A DNA stretch of 64,000 nt, taken from assembly GCA_024235895.1 (NCBI GenBank), contig JACKLM010000004.1, positions 434,001 through 498,000 of the forward strand, in the 5' to 3' direction. Positions within the stretch are counted from its first letter, which is position 1. Every line of letters begins with the position of its first letter. Made by a program: the position numbers and the translations under genes. Source of the stretch: Burkholderiaceae bacterium. GTDB lineage: Bacteria; Pseudomonadota; Gammaproteobacteria; Burkholderiales; Burkholderiaceae_C. Below the pieces are notes generated by a model. That model saw nothing but the letters and a program-made list of their open reading frames with translations, searched no databases and was not told the origin of the DNA. Positions 18,037-26,392 of the stretch are shown one piece after another.

Positions 18037-18987
18037 TCAGCCCCGCAGCTGCTGCTCGAGCCGGTGCAGCACCTGGTAGCACGGCAGCACCTGCGCCACG
18101 CTCGCGTTGGGCTCGCGCCGCTCGCGGATCGCGGCGAAGAATTCGCGGTCCTGCAGCTCGATGCCGTTCATCGACACGTCGACCCCGGAGACGTCGATCT
18201 TCTCGTCCTTGCCGGTGAACAGGTCGTCGTAGCGCGCGAGGTAGGTGCCGGTATCGCCGATGTAGCGGAAGAAACTGCCCAGTGGGCCGTCGTTGTTGAA
18301 CGACAGGCTGAGCGTGCAGATCGCGCCGTTGGCGCACTGGAGCTGGATCGACATGTCCATCGCGATCTTCAGCTCCGGGTGGATCGGCCCCTGGATCGCG
18401 TGGGCCTGCACGATCGGGCTGCCGGCCTGCCAGGCGAACAGGTCGACCGTATGCGCCGCGTGGTGCCACAGCAGGTGGTCGGTCCAGCTGCGCGGCTGGC
18501 CGAGCGCATTCATGTTGCTGCGGCGGAAGAAGTAGGTCTGCACGTCCATCTGCTGGATCGCGAGCTCGCCGGCCGTGATGCGCCGGTGCACCCACTGGTG
18601 GCTGGGGTTGAAGCGGCGCGTGTGGCCGCACATCGCGACCAGCCCGGTCTCGCGCTGTCGTTGTGCGACCGCCTCGCCGTCGGCGAGCCGGTCGCACAAA
18701 GGGATCTCGACCTGCACATGCTTGCCCGCGTCGAGGCAGGCCAGCGCCTGTGCGGCGTGCATCTGCGTCGGCGTGCACAGGATGACGGCGTCGACCTCGG
18801 CGATCCTCAGGCTGTCGGCCAGCTCGGTCGCGACATGCGCGATGCCGTACTGCTCGGCGACCTCCTTCGTCTTCGCGAGCTCGCGGCCGACGAGCGAGAT
18901 CACCTCGACGTCGGCGATGTTGCGAATGCCGTCGAGATGCTTGATGCCGAAGGCGCCGGCGCCGGCGAGCGCGACCTTGATCGTCAT
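18037..18987 (-). CDS. ligC: 4-carboxy-2-hydroxymuconate-6-semialdehyde dehydrogenase LigC
   Basis: LigC oxidises the hemiacetal of 4-carboxy-2-hydroxymuconate-6-semialdehyde to 2-pyrone-4,6-dicarboxylate using NADP+. The 316-residue product is a Gfo/Idh/MocA oxidoreductase with nucleotide-binding ALAGAGAFGIKHLDGI at the N-terminus, CTPTQMHAAQA, and EIPLCDRLADGEAV in the usual catalytic-Lys region (here EIPLCD, with no Lys). The C-terminal domain contains MCGHTRRFNPSHQWVH. It overlaps the ligB stop by an ATGA, a tight coupling typical of these clusters. Confidence 0.94.
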   Translation of the reverse strand: MTIKVALAGAGAFGIKHLDGIRNIADVEVISLVGRELAKTKEVAEQYGIAHVATELADSLRIAEVDAVILCTPTQMHAAQALACLDAGKHVQVEIPLCDRLADGEAVAQRQRETGLVAMCGHTRRFNPSHQWVHRRITAGELAIQQMDVQTYFFRRSNMNALGQPRSWTDHLLWHHAAHTVDLFAWQAGSPIVQAHAIQGPIHPELKIAMDMSIQLQCANGAICTLSLSFNNDGPLGSFFRYIGDTGTYLARYDDLFTGKDEKIDVSGVDVSMNGIELQDREFFAAIRERREPNASVAQVLPCYQVLHRLEQQLRG

Positions 18988-19853
18988 GCGGGGTTCTCCA
19001 GGATGAGGTGACCCACGGCGGTGTTGCTCGCGGGCACGTGATAGAAGCGGTGCGCGACCCTGGGCGCGGCGCCGCCGGCGATATCGGCCATCGCGCCGCG
19101 TGCGATGAGCCACATCACCAGCTCGATGCCCTCGCTGCCGGCCTCGCGCACGTACTCGACGTGCGGCAGCTGCGCCAGCGCCGCCGGCTCGGCGATCAGG
19201 CGGTCGAGGAAGCGGTTGTCCCACTCCGCGTTGATCAGCCCGGCGCGCGCGCCCTGCAGCTGGTGGCTCATGCCGCCGGTACCCCAGATCTGCACGTCCA
19301 GGTCCTCGTCGAAGGTCTCGACCGCCTTGCGGATCGCCTGCCCGAGCGCGAAGCAGCGCCGCCCCGAAGGCACCGGGTATTGCACGACGTTGACCGCGAA
19401 CGGGATGACCTTGAACGGCCAGGCGTCGGTCGCCGGGTCGAGCTCGCCGCACATCAGGCTCAGCGGCACCGTCAGCCCGTGGTCGACGTCCATGCGGTTG
19501 ACGATCGTGAGGTCGAAGTCGTCCTGGATCACGCTTTGCGCGATGTGGCTGGCGAGCTCGGGGTGGCCGACGACGGTCGGCACCGGTCGCGCGCCGTAGC
19601 CCTCGTCGGCGGGCGGGAACGCCGCCGCGGTGCCGATCGCGAAGGTCGGGATCAGCTCGAGGCTGAACGCCGTCGCGTGGTCGTTGTAGACGAGGAAGAC
19701 GACATCGGGGCGGTGCGACTCGATCCAACTCTTGGAGAACTCGTAGCCGCTGAAGACCTTCTGCCAATACGGCTCGCCGGTCTTGTGGTGGTCGATCGCG
19801 GCGCCGATCGCCGGCACATGCGAGGTGTAGACGGAGGCGGTGATGCGGGCCAT
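18984..19853 (-). CDS. ligB: Protocatechuate 4,5-dioxygenase beta chain LigB
   Basis: LigB is the catalytic, non-haem Fe(II) subunit that opens the protocatechuate ring between C4 and C5. The 289-residue chain shows the family ligands: H12 (YTSHVPAIG), H59 (YNDHATAF) and E241 (GSEGIELVMW), plus the catalytic H197 (GGMSHQLQG). These match the H12/H61/E242/H195 pattern known for sphingomonad LigAB. Its gene follows ligA after 30 bp and runs into ligC. Confidence 0.96.
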   Translation of the reverse strand: MARITASVYTSHVPAIGAAIDHHKTGEPYWQKVFSGYEFSKSWIESHRPDVVFLVYNDHATAFSLELIPTFAIGTAAAFPPADEGYGARPVPTVVGHPELASHIAQSVIQDDFDLTIVNRMDVDHGLTVPLSLMCGELDPATDAWPFKVIPFAVNVVQYPVPSGRRCFALGQAIRKAVETFDEDLDVQIWGTGGMSHQLQGARAGLINAEWDNRFLDRLIAEPAALAQLPHVEYVREAGSEGIELVMWLIARGAMADIAGGAAPRVAHRFYHVPASNTAVGHLILENPA

Positions 19854-19883
19854 CTTCGGGTTCCGGTTCGTCGTGGGCGTGGC

Positions 19884-20324
19884 TCAGAGCAGCCGGCCGC
19901 TGCCGTGGCCCTGCGGCTGGTGCTGGGGCTGGGCGCTGCCGTCCTCGCCGAGGTGGCGGTTGCCGGCGATCGATCGCCCGCCGGCGATCATCATGTCGCG
20001 GTATTCCTGCTCGGTCATCCCGGTCATCGACCCGGCCATCTGCTGGAAGCTCTTGCCGTGCGTGGCGCCGATCTTGGCCAGGAAGTAGATATTGCCGCCC
20101 AGCGCGATGCAGCGGTTGAGGTCGGCGTCGAGCACCGCGCGCTTCTGCTCCTCGCTCATCGGCCACTCGTCGAGGTAGGCGCGGCGGTCCGCGAGGTAGC
20201 GCTCGCGGTTGGCGGCCTTCATCAGGCTCATGCAGAACTGGTTGAGCCAGTAACCCTTGCGCGACTGGTCGGCGTCGAAGATCGTCGTGCCGGGGATGTC
20301 GAGGTAAGGCTTGTCCAGGGCCAT
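19884..20324 (-). CDS. ligA: Protocatechuate 4,5-dioxygenase alpha chain LigA
   Basis: LigA is the small helical subunit that lines the active site of LigAB. The 146-residue product shows the family segments YLDIPGTTIFDADQSRKGYW, LNRCIALGGNIYFLAKIGA and SMTGMTEQEYRDMMI, followed by a variable Gly/Gln-rich tail. ATG 20324 gives the usual length; the frame continues upstream only as antisense of ligI. It sits 71 bp after ligI and 30 bp before ligB. Confidence 0.95.
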   Translation of the reverse strand: MALDKPYLDIPGTTIFDADQSRKGYWLNQFCMSLMKAANRERYLADRRAYLDEWPMSEEQKRAVLDADLNRCIALGGNIYFLAKIGATHGKSFQQMAGSMTGMTEQEYRDMMIAGGRSIAGNRHLGEDGSAQPQHQPQGHGSGRLL

Positions 20325-20395
20325 GGTCAGGCCTCCATCGTTGTTGCAGGCGCGCGCTCGCGCAGCGTCGGGCGAATGCCGGCGCGGGACTGCAT

Positions 20396-21328
20396 TCAGG
20401 CTTCCTGCGGCCAGTACAGCCGCATCGGGTTGTCGACCAGCAGCTTGCGCTGCAGATCGGGCGTCGTCGCGATATGCGGGATGAAGTCGACCAGCAGGCC
20501 GTCGTCGGGCATGTGGCCCTTCAGGTTCGGGTGCGGCCAGTCGGTTCCCCACAGCACGCGGTCGGGGAAGGTCTCGACGAGGCGGCGCGCGAAGGGCACG
20601 ACATCGCGGTACGGCGCCTGCTCGCCTGCCAGCGCAGGCGGCCCGGCCACCGACAGCCGCTCCGGGCAGCTGACCTTGCTCCAGATATTCGGGTGCTCGT
20701 GCATCAGCTTCAGGAACAGGGCGAACTCCGGGCCGTCGACCGGCTGCGTGACGTCGGGCCGCCCCATGTGGTCGACGACGACGGTCGTCGGCAGCGTGGT
20801 GAAGAAGTCCCACAGCCCGGGCAGGTCCTGCGCCTCGAAGTAGACGACGACATGCCAGCCCAGCGCCGCGATGCGGGCCGCGATCTCCGCCAGTTCGTCC
20901 TTCGGCGTGAAGTCCACCAGCCGGCGCACGAAGTTGAAGCGCACCCCGCGCACGCCGGCGGCGTGCAGCGCGCGTAGCTCGTCGTCGCTCACGTTGCGTC
21001 GCACCGTCGCGACGCCGCGCGCGCGCCCGCCCGACGCGATGCAGGCGTCGACCAGCGCCCGGTTGTCGGCGCCATGGCAGGTCGCCTGCACGATCACGTT
21101 GCGCGCGAATCCGAGCTGGTCGCGCAGCGCGAACAGCTCGTGCTTGGACGCATCGCAGGGCGTGTACTTGCGCTCGGGCGCATACGGGAACTCGGCGCCG
21201 GGGCCGAAGACATGGCAATGTGCATCGACCGCGCCCGGTGGCAGCACGAAGTGCGGCTTGCTCGGCCCGGCAAACCAGTCGAGCCAGCCGGGGGTCTTCT
21301 CGAACGCGCCGCTGGTCGGCTTGCTCAT
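20396..21328 (-). CDS. ligI: 2-pyrone-4,6-dicarboxylate hydrolase LigI
   Basis: LigI opens 2-pyrone-4,6-dicarboxylate to 4-carboxy-2-hydroxymuconate/oxalomesaconate; in the known enzyme this needs no metal. The 310-residue amidohydrolase-fold protein has PGAVDAHCHVFGPG (H37/H39), VVDHMGRPD and the catalytic aspartate region VLWGTDWPHPN. These agree with the LigI subfamily rather than metal-dependent amidohydrolases. It starts inside an ATGA shared with the preceding oxidoreductase gene. Confidence 0.95.
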   Translation of the reverse strand: MSKPTSGAFEKTPGWLDWFAGPSKPHFVLPPGAVDAHCHVFGPGAEFPYAPERKYTPCDASKHELFALRDQLGFARNVIVQATCHGADNRALVDACIASGGRARGVATVRRNVSDDELRALHAAGVRGVRFNFVRRLVDFTPKDELAEIAARIAALGWHVVVYFEAQDLPGLWDFFTTLPTTVVVDHMGRPDVTQPVDGPEFALFLKLMHEHPNIWSKVSCPERLSVAGPPALAGEQAPYRDVVPFARRLVETFPDRVLWGTDWPHPNLKGHMPDDGLLVDFIPHIATTPDLQRKLLVDNPMRLYWPQEA

Positions 21329-22287
21329 TCGCGGTCCTCGGGGGGTGGCGTGTCCTGCGGGCCGGCGATCCGCGCCAGGATGCGGTCGGCCTCGGTCCGC
21401 CAGTCGGCGCTGCGCGCGAATCCGGGCTTGCCGCGCGCGCCGAAGACGCCGGTGTCGGCGAGGTCGGCGACCCAGGCCTGGCGTTCGGCGCTGCCGGCCG
21501 CGCTCCACGGATCGAGCCCGGCCTCGCGCACGGTCTGCGCGACCTCGCGCATCTCCTCGGCGCGGCGGCGGCCATGCTCGATCACGCGCTGGAAGAAATA
21601 CGCCGCCTGCCGCTCCCAGTCGATGCCGGGGAAGGTCTCGGCGAGCGAGGCGACGACCTCGTCCTCGACGCCGTAGCGGCGCGCCGCGGTGAAGCCCTCG
21701 ACGACCATCGCCTCCAGCCCCTTGATCATCACGCTGCGGCACATCTTGGTCGCCGACGCGACGCCGAGCCGCTCGCTGGCCACGCTCGGCACGAAGCCCA
21801 GCGCCGCGAGCGCGGGCGCCAGCGCCGCCGCGTCGGGCCCGCCGATCCGCAGCGGCACCGCGATGCGGTAGGGCGGGACCGAGGTCATCACCGCGCCCTC
21901 GACATAGCGGCCGCCGACGCCGACGACGAATTCGGCCGCGCGCTGCTTGGCGCCGGGCGAGGCGGAGTTGAGGTCGAGGAAGAAGCTGCCCGGCGCCAGC
22001 CCCGGCGCGCAGGCCTCGGCGGCCGGCACCGCCTGGCTCGCGGTCACCGCGCTGACGACCAGGTCGGCGCCGGCGACCGCCTCGGCGTGCGACGCGGCGA
22101 GTTCGACGCCGAAGCGCAGCGCATGCTCGCGCAGCGGCTCGCCCATCTCGGCGCGCAGCTTGATGTCGTAGGCGACGACGGCGGCGTCGCGCGCGCGCAG
22201 ATCCTCGGCCAGGATGCGGCCGACCTCGCCGTAGCCGATCAGCGCGATGCGGCGCAAGACGGGGCGCGGGTCGTCCTGGGCTGGCAT
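21325..22287 (-). CDS. 6-phosphogluconate-dehydrogenase-like NAD(P)-binding oxidoreductase (DUF1932 type)
   Basis: The 320-residue protein has an N-terminal Rossmann domain (ALIGYGEVGRILAEDL, LVVSAVTASQA) like beta-hydroxyacid dehydrogenases. Its helical C-terminal domain resembles the DUF1932 family, with the Lys-containing GVASATKMCRSVMIKGLEAM. ATG 22287 is preferred over 22299 because GGAG lies 6 nt upstream. It is coupled to ligI by ATGA and sits between ligK and ligI, so it belongs to the pathway operon. Classical clusters carry a PrpF/LigU-type tautomerase that is absent here; whether this protein replaces it or reduces a pathway intermediate is unknown. Confidence 0.82.
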   Translation of the reverse strand: MPAQDDPRPVLRRIALIGYGEVGRILAEDLRARDAAVVAYDIKLRAEMGEPLREHALRFGVELAASHAEAVAGADLVVSAVTASQAVPAAEACAPGLAPGSFFLDLNSASPGAKQRAAEFVVGVGGRYVEGAVMTSVPPYRIAVPLRIGGPDAAALAPALAALGFVPSVASERLGVASATKMCRSVMIKGLEAMVVEGFTAARRYGVEDEVVASLAETFPGIDWERQAAYFFQRVIEHGRRRAEEMREVAQTVREAGLDPWSAAGSAERQAWVADLADTGVFGARGKPGFARSADWRTEADRILARIAGPQDTPPPEDRE

Positions 22288-22331
22288 GCGAGGCTCCATG
22301 GGGCGTGTGACGGCGGACGTTCGCGGCCGGG

Positions 22332-23015
22332 TCAGTCGATATAACGCAGCCCGGCCTTGGCCAGCGGCTCGCGCATCGCGTACATGTCGAGCCCCAGCAC
22401 GCCGGCGGCGAGCCGGGCGCGCTTGTCGGCCTCGCGCGCCTCGCGCTCGGTCGCCGCGTCGAGCGTGGCCTGCGCCATCGCGCGCGGCACGCAGACCACG
22501 CCGTCGTCGTCGGCGACGATCACGTCGCCCGGGTGCACGAGCGCGCCCGCGCAGACGACGGGGATGTTGACCGACCCGAGCGTGGCCTTGATCGTCCCCT
22601 TGGCGCTGATCGCCTTGCTCCAGACCGGGAAGCGCATCTCGGCCAGCGTCCTGACGTCGCGCACGCCGGCGTCGATCACCAGCGCGCGTGCGCCGCGGGC
22701 CTGGAAGCTGGTCGCCAGCAGGTCGCCGAAGTAGCCGTCGCTGCACTCGGCGGTGACGGCGGCCACCACGATATCGCCAGGGCGGATCTGCTCGGCCGCG
22801 ACGTGCAGCATCCAGTTGTCGCCGGGCTGCAGCAGCACCGTCACCGCGGTGCCCGAGACCTGCGCGCCGGCGTAGATCGGCCGCAAGGTCGGCTGCATCA
22901 GCCCGACGCGCCCCATCGCCTCGTGGACGGTGGCGCAGCCGAAATGCGCCAGCGCATCGGCGAGGTGCGCCGGCGTGCGGTCGATGCGGCGGTGGACGAC
23001 ACCGAGTTCGTACAT
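22332..23015 (-). CDS. ligK: 4-carboxy-4-hydroxy-2-oxoadipate aldolase LigK
   Basis: LigK cleaves 4-carboxy-4-hydroxy-2-oxoadipate to pyruvate and oxaloacetate, using a divalent metal. The 227-residue protein has the RraA-like fold: FGCATVHEAMGRVGLMQPTLRP, the phosphate/enolate loop ECSDGYFGDLLATS, and the catalytic Arg-Asp pair in VIDAGVRDVRTL. GGAG precedes ATG 23015. It lies between ligJ (29 bp) and the DUF1932-type gene (44 bp). Confidence 0.94.
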   Translation of the reverse strand: MYELGVVHRRIDRTPAHLADALAHFGCATVHEAMGRVGLMQPTLRPIYAGAQVSGTAVTVLLQPGDNWMLHVAAEQIRPGDIVVAAVTAECSDGYFGDLLATSFQARGARALVIDAGVRDVRTLAEMRFPVWSKAISAKGTIKATLGSVNIPVVCAGALVHPGDVIVADDDGVVCVPRAMAQATLDAATEREAREADKRARLAAGVLGLDMYAMREPLAKAGLRYID

Positions 23016-23044
23016 GTCCTGCTCTCCTCGTGCGCGGTCTCGGT

Positions 23045-24070
23045 CTATTGCCCGCGCGACTTCAGCAACCGGTCCAGCCGCGGGTAGACGCGGCGGGCGT
23101 TGCCCTCGTAGATCTTGCGCCTGTCCGCGGCCGACAGCGCCGAGGCCTCGATATAGCGTTTGGTGTCGTCGAAGGCATGGCCGGTCTCCGGGTCGATGCC
23201 GCGCACGGCGCCGATCATCTCGCTGGCGAACAGGATGTTGTCGACCGGGATCACGCGCGCGAGCAGGTCGATGCCGGGCTGGTGGTAGACGCAGGTGTCG
23301 AAGAAGACATTGCCCAGCAGATGCTCGGTGAGCAGTGGCTTCTTCAGCTCCTGCGCCAGCCCGCGGTAGCGCCCCCAGTGGTAGGGCGCGGCGCCGCCGC
23401 CGTGCGGGATGACGAACTTCAGCGTCGGGAAGTCCTTGAACAGATCGCCCTGGATCAGCTGCATGAACGCCGTCGTGTCGGCGTTGATGTAATGCGCGCC
23501 GGTCGTGTGGAAGCAGGCGTTGCAGCTCGTGCTGACGTGGATCATCGCCGGGATCTCGTACTCGACCATCTTCTCGTAGATCGGGTACCACCAACGGTCG
23601 GTCAGCGGCGGCTCGCGCCAGTGGCCGCCCGACGGGTCCGGGTTGAGGTTGATCGCGACACAGCCGTAGTCCTCGACGCAGCGCACCAGCTCGGGGATGC
23701 AGCTGCGCGGGTCGACGCCGGGGCTTTGCGGCAGCATCGCCGCCGGGACGAAATGCGCCGGGAATTGCTGCGCGACGCGGTGGCACAGCTCGTTGCAGAT
23801 CGCGGCCCAGGTCGCGGAGACCTCGAAGTCGCCGATGTGGTGCGCCATGAAGCTCGCGCGCGGGCTGAAGACCGTCAGGTCGCTGCCGCGCTCGCGCATC
23901 TTGGCGAGCTGGTTGGTTTCTATCGTCTCGCGGATCTGGTCGTCGGAGATCCGCAGGTCGGACGCCGCGGGCCGCTTCGCCGGGTCGGCGATGCCGGCGA
24001 TCTGCGCGTCGCGCCAGGCGCCGAGCGCTGCCGGCGCGGTCGTGTAGTGGCCGTGGATATCGATGATCAT
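23045..24070 (-). CDS. ligJ: 4-oxalomesaconate hydratase LigJ
   Basis: LigJ adds water to 4-oxalomesaconate to give 4-carboxy-4-hydroxy-2-oxoadipate. The 341-residue protein is an amidohydrolase-fold enzyme with IDIHGHYTTAP (H6/H8), central IHVSTSCNACFHTTGAHY, VIPHGGGAAPYHWGR and NILFASEMIGAVRGIDP near the C-terminus. These agree with the LigJ/PmdE subfamily. ATG 24070 overlaps the upstream ModA-like gene stop by ATGA, so translation is coupled; the longer frame upstream is antisense noise. Confidence 0.94.
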   Translation of the reverse strand: MIIDIHGHYTTAPAALGAWRDAQIAGIADPAKRPAASDLRISDDQIRETIETNQLAKMRERGSDLTVFSPRASFMAHHIGDFEVSATWAAICNELCHRVAQQFPAHFVPAAMLPQSPGVDPRSCIPELVRCVEDYGCVAINLNPDPSGGHWREPPLTDRWWYPIYEKMVEYEIPAMIHVSTSCNACFHTTGAHYINADTTAFMQLIQGDLFKDFPTLKFVIPHGGGAAPYHWGRYRGLAQELKKPLLTEHLLGNVFFDTCVYHQPGIDLLARVIPVDNILFASEMIGAVRGIDPETGHAFDDTKRYIEASALSAADRRKIYEGNARRVYPRLDRLLKSRGQ

Positions 24071-24801
24071 GCCCGCGGCTCCTTGGCGTCGGGGGTGGTC
24101 GGGGCGGCGTCGCGCGCCGGCAGCATGCCATGGCGGCGGATCGCGTCGTCGGCCGCCGGCGAGGCGATCCAGGCCAGCAGCCCTCGCACCTCGCCGGCGC
24201 GGCGCGACGCGGTGCAGACCGCGCCGGCGAAGACCGTCGTGTGCTCGCAAGGCGGCGGCAGCGTGCCGAGCAGCTCGACGCCGGGCAGCTTGATCAGCTC
24301 GGCGAGCTGCTGGAAGCCGAGCTCGGCGTCGCCGCGCGCGACCAGTTCGCCGACCGGCACCCCGGGCGGCGCCTGGACGCAGCGCGCGCGCAGCGCGCCG
24401 GCCGGGTCCCAGCGCTCGACCAGCCGCAGCAGGTGGTCGCCGCTCGGTCCGGTCGAGTAGGCGACGCGGCCAGCGGCGCGCACCGCGTCGCGCAGCGCGG
24501 CCTCGGTCGAGATATCGGGCCGCGCGGCCCCGGCGCGCACCGCGACGGCCATCGGTGAGCGCACCAGGTCGACCCGGCTGCCCGCGACCGCGGCGCCGGC
24601 GGCGACGAGCTTGTCGATCGCGCCGGCGGCGAGGAAGACGACATCGAAGGCCTCGCCGCCTTGCACGCGGCGCGCGGCGTCGACGCCGCCGGTCGACTCG
24701 ATCGCCAGCGGCGTGCCCGCATGCTGCTGCCAGCGCGCCGCCAGTTCGGCCAGCAACTGGCGCGTGGCCATCGACGAGATGCCGGTCAGTGCAGCGGGCA
24801 T
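24067..24801 (-). CDS. ModA-like solute-binding-fold protein without signal peptide
   Basis: The 244-residue product resembles the molybdate/extracellular solute-binding fold: an N-terminal LTGISSMATRQLLAELAARW, the block IESTGGVDAARRVQGGEAFDVVFLA in the first third, YSTGPSGDHLL and LGFQQLAELIKLPGVELLG. Unlike true ModA it starts directly with the mature fold. Neither ATG 24801 nor ATG 24864 gives a convincing signal peptide, so it is probably cytoplasmic. It is the first gene of the lig operon and coupled to ligJ by ATGA. No ABC permease or ATPase follows. A ligand-sensing or substrate-channelling role is only a guess. Confidence 0.75.
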   Translation of the reverse strand: MPAALTGISSMATRQLLAELAARWQQHAGTPLAIESTGGVDAARRVQGGEAFDVVFLAAGAIDKLVAAGAAVAGSRVDLVRSPMAVAVRAGAARPDISTEAALRDAVRAAGRVAYSTGPSGDHLLRLVERWDPAGALRARCVQAPPGVPVGELVARGDAELGFQQLAELIKLPGVELLGTLPPPCEHTTVFAGAVCTASRRAGEVRGLLAWIASPAADDAIRRHGMLPARDAAPTTPDAKEPRA

Positions 24802-24901
24802 GGGGGACGGACGCGGCGCCGTGAAGCGCCGAAATGGCAATGGGGGCGGTGAGGGTCGGGCCATCAGCCCGAGGGGCGGAGCCGCATTCTTGGTCGGCCA
24901 C

Positions 24902-24972
24902 AGCCATACAGCAATGCTATTCCGGCACTAGCTGCTAGAACGATTTGGCATGGCAGGCGATAATTGATCAAT
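24902..24972. promoter_or_regulatory. lig operon / lysR divergent control region
   Basis: Three palindromes lie within 70 bp between the divergent lig operon and its LysR gene. TACAGCAATGCTA (24907-24919) fits the LysR-type T-N11-A box with inverted arms. CTAGCTGCTAG (24928-24938) is a perfect 5+5 palindrome with a central T. ATTGATCAAT (24963-24972) is a perfect 10-bp palindrome that includes the first two bases of the lysR start codon. The gap is visibly richer in A/T than its surroundings. Binding by the adjacent LysR protein, with autorepression at the third site, is inferred. Confidence 0.6.
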
Positions 24973-25933
24973 GGATCTCAGGCAGCTGGAATACTTCGTC
25001 CATGTCGCCGAGCTTGGCAGCTTCACGCGAGCCTCGGCCTTCCTCGGCATCGCGCAGCCGGCGCTCAGCCGCCAGGTGCGCGCGCTCGAGGTCGAGCTGC
25101 GCCAGCCGCTGTTCGAGCGCAACGGCCGTGGCGTGACGCTGACCGAGGGCGGCAAGCGGCTGCTCGCGCACGGCCGCGGCATCCTGCAGCAGGTTCAGCG
25201 TGCGCGCCAGGAGATGGACGAGGCGCGCGGCGTGCCCAGCGGCCACCTCGCGGTCGGGCTGCCGCCCAGCGTCAGCCGGGTGCTGGCCGCACCGCTGGTG
25301 GCGGTCTTCCGCGCGCGCTTTCCGCGCGCGACGGTGACCGTGGTCGAAGGGCTGTCGGCGTATGCGCTGGAGTGGCTGCAGATCGGCCGCATCGACTGCG
25401 CGGTGGTCTACAACGTGGCCCCGGGGCCGGCGATCGACCTCGTCCCGGTGCTCGACGAGGAGCTCTACCTGGTTTCGGCGCGGGCGCCGGGCGAGCCGCG
25501 CGTCGGGCCGCCGGTCGCGCTGGCCGAGCTGGCCGGCCACGAGCTGGTGGTGCCGGGACGGCCGCACTCGATCCGCATGCTGCTCGACGCGGCGCTGGTG
25601 GCGGCGGGCCACAAGGCGCGCGTCGGGGTCGAGATCGAGAGCGTGCCGGCGATCCTCGACCTGGTCCAGCACCACGGGCTGCACGCCGTGCTGACGCTCA
25701 ACGGCGTGCGCAGCCATGGGCACGAGGATGTCTTCACGGTGCGGCCGATCGCGCCGGCGCGCGGAGCGTCGCGGCTGGTGACGACGCAGTGGATCGCGAC
25801 CTCGGCGCAGCGCCCGCGCGGCCCACTGGTCAACCAGGCGACGCTGCTGCTGCGCGAGCTGATGCTGCGGCTATGGTCGCTGCCGACGACGGCGGACAGC
25901 TCGGCATCTGTGACTTCGCAGCCGATCGCGTGA
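24971..25933 (+). CDS. LysR-type regulator of the lig operon
   Basis: The 320-residue protein has the N-terminal LysR winged helix-turn-helix (MDLRQLEYFVHVAELGSFTR, IAQPALSRQVRALE) and a C-terminal co-inducer domain (about 90-300). It is transcribed divergently from the ModA-like/lig operon, the usual arrangement for an activator responding to a pathway metabolite. Protocatechuate-4,5-cleavage regulators (LigR, PmdR) are LysR types, so this is the likely counterpart. The inducer cannot be told from the sequence. Confidence 0.9.
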   Translation: MDLRQLEYFVHVAELGSFTRASAFLGIAQPALSRQVRALEVELRQPLFERNGRGVTLTEGGKRLLAHGRGILQQVQRARQEMDEARGVPSGHLAVGLPPSVSRVLAAPLVAVFRARFPRATVTVVEGLSAYALEWLQIGRIDCAVVYNVAPGPAIDLVPVLDEELYLVSARAPGEPRVGPPVALAELAGHELVVPGRPHSIRMLLDAALVAAGHKARVGVEIESVPAILDLVQHHGLHAVLTLNGVRSHGHEDVFTVRPIAPARGASRLVTTQWIATSAQRPRGPLVNQATLLLRELMLRLWSLPTTADSSASVTSQPIA

Positions 25934-26009
25934 AGCATGCTTGGCCTTTCGGGGGCGTGCGTTGCCCACGCCTGGCGCACGGCATCACCCTGTCGGCCCG
26001 CCGCCCGAT

Positions 26010-26037
26010 CCGCCCGGGCGGCAGCAAGCCCGGGCGG
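26010..26037. terminator. Hairpin between convergent lysR and ACBP genes
   Basis: A perfect 10-bp GC stem (26010-26019 with 26028-26037) encloses an 8-nt loop, 3 bp beyond the ACBP stop on the minus strand and 77 bp beyond the lysR stop. No T-run follows on either strand, so it is a terminator-like structure or RNA end stabiliser rather than a classical intrinsic terminator. Confidence 0.5.
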
Positions 26038-26039
26038 CG

Positions 26040-26294
26040 TCACTTCAGGGATTCGATCAGGTCGACATACTCCTGCATCGCGTCCTCGGCCGACTTGCCC
26101 TCGAGCTTGGCCCAGGCGTCGTACTTGGCGCGCCCGACCATGTCGGTGAAGCCCGGGCGCTTGCCCTGGACGTCGCCTTCGGTGGCCTGCTTGTACAGCG
26201 AGTAGATCTGCAGCAGCGTCGCGTTGTCGGGCTTCTCCGGCAGCTTCTTGCTGTCGTCGACGGCCTTGCGGAATGCGGTCTCGAGCTTGGACAT
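26040..26294 (-). CDS. Acyl-CoA-binding protein
   Basis: The 84-residue protein is a complete ACBP: a four-helix fold that binds medium- and long-chain acyl-CoA in the cytoplasm. Visible family features are FRKAVDDSKKLP, LLQIYSLYKQATEGDV, RPGFTDMVGRAKYDAWAKL (Lys and Tyr of the acyl-CoA phosphate site) and EDAMQEYVDLI. Bacterial ACBPs are scattered. Here it diverges from a wax-ester synthase/DGAT gene 98 bp away, a fitting partner for handling the acyl-CoA pool. Confidence 0.95.
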   Translation of the reverse strand: MSKLETAFRKAVDDSKKLPEKPDNATLLQIYSLYKQATEGDVQGKRPGFTDMVGRAKYDAWAKLEGKSAEDAMQEYVDLIESLK

Positions 26295-26392
26295 GGCGGT
26301 GTGCTCCTATCGGCGAAACTACGATCCTGGCGCCGCGCATGTTACCCAGCCCCGCCGCGCGCTGCCCGCCGACGTCACCCCAGGAGAACCCG

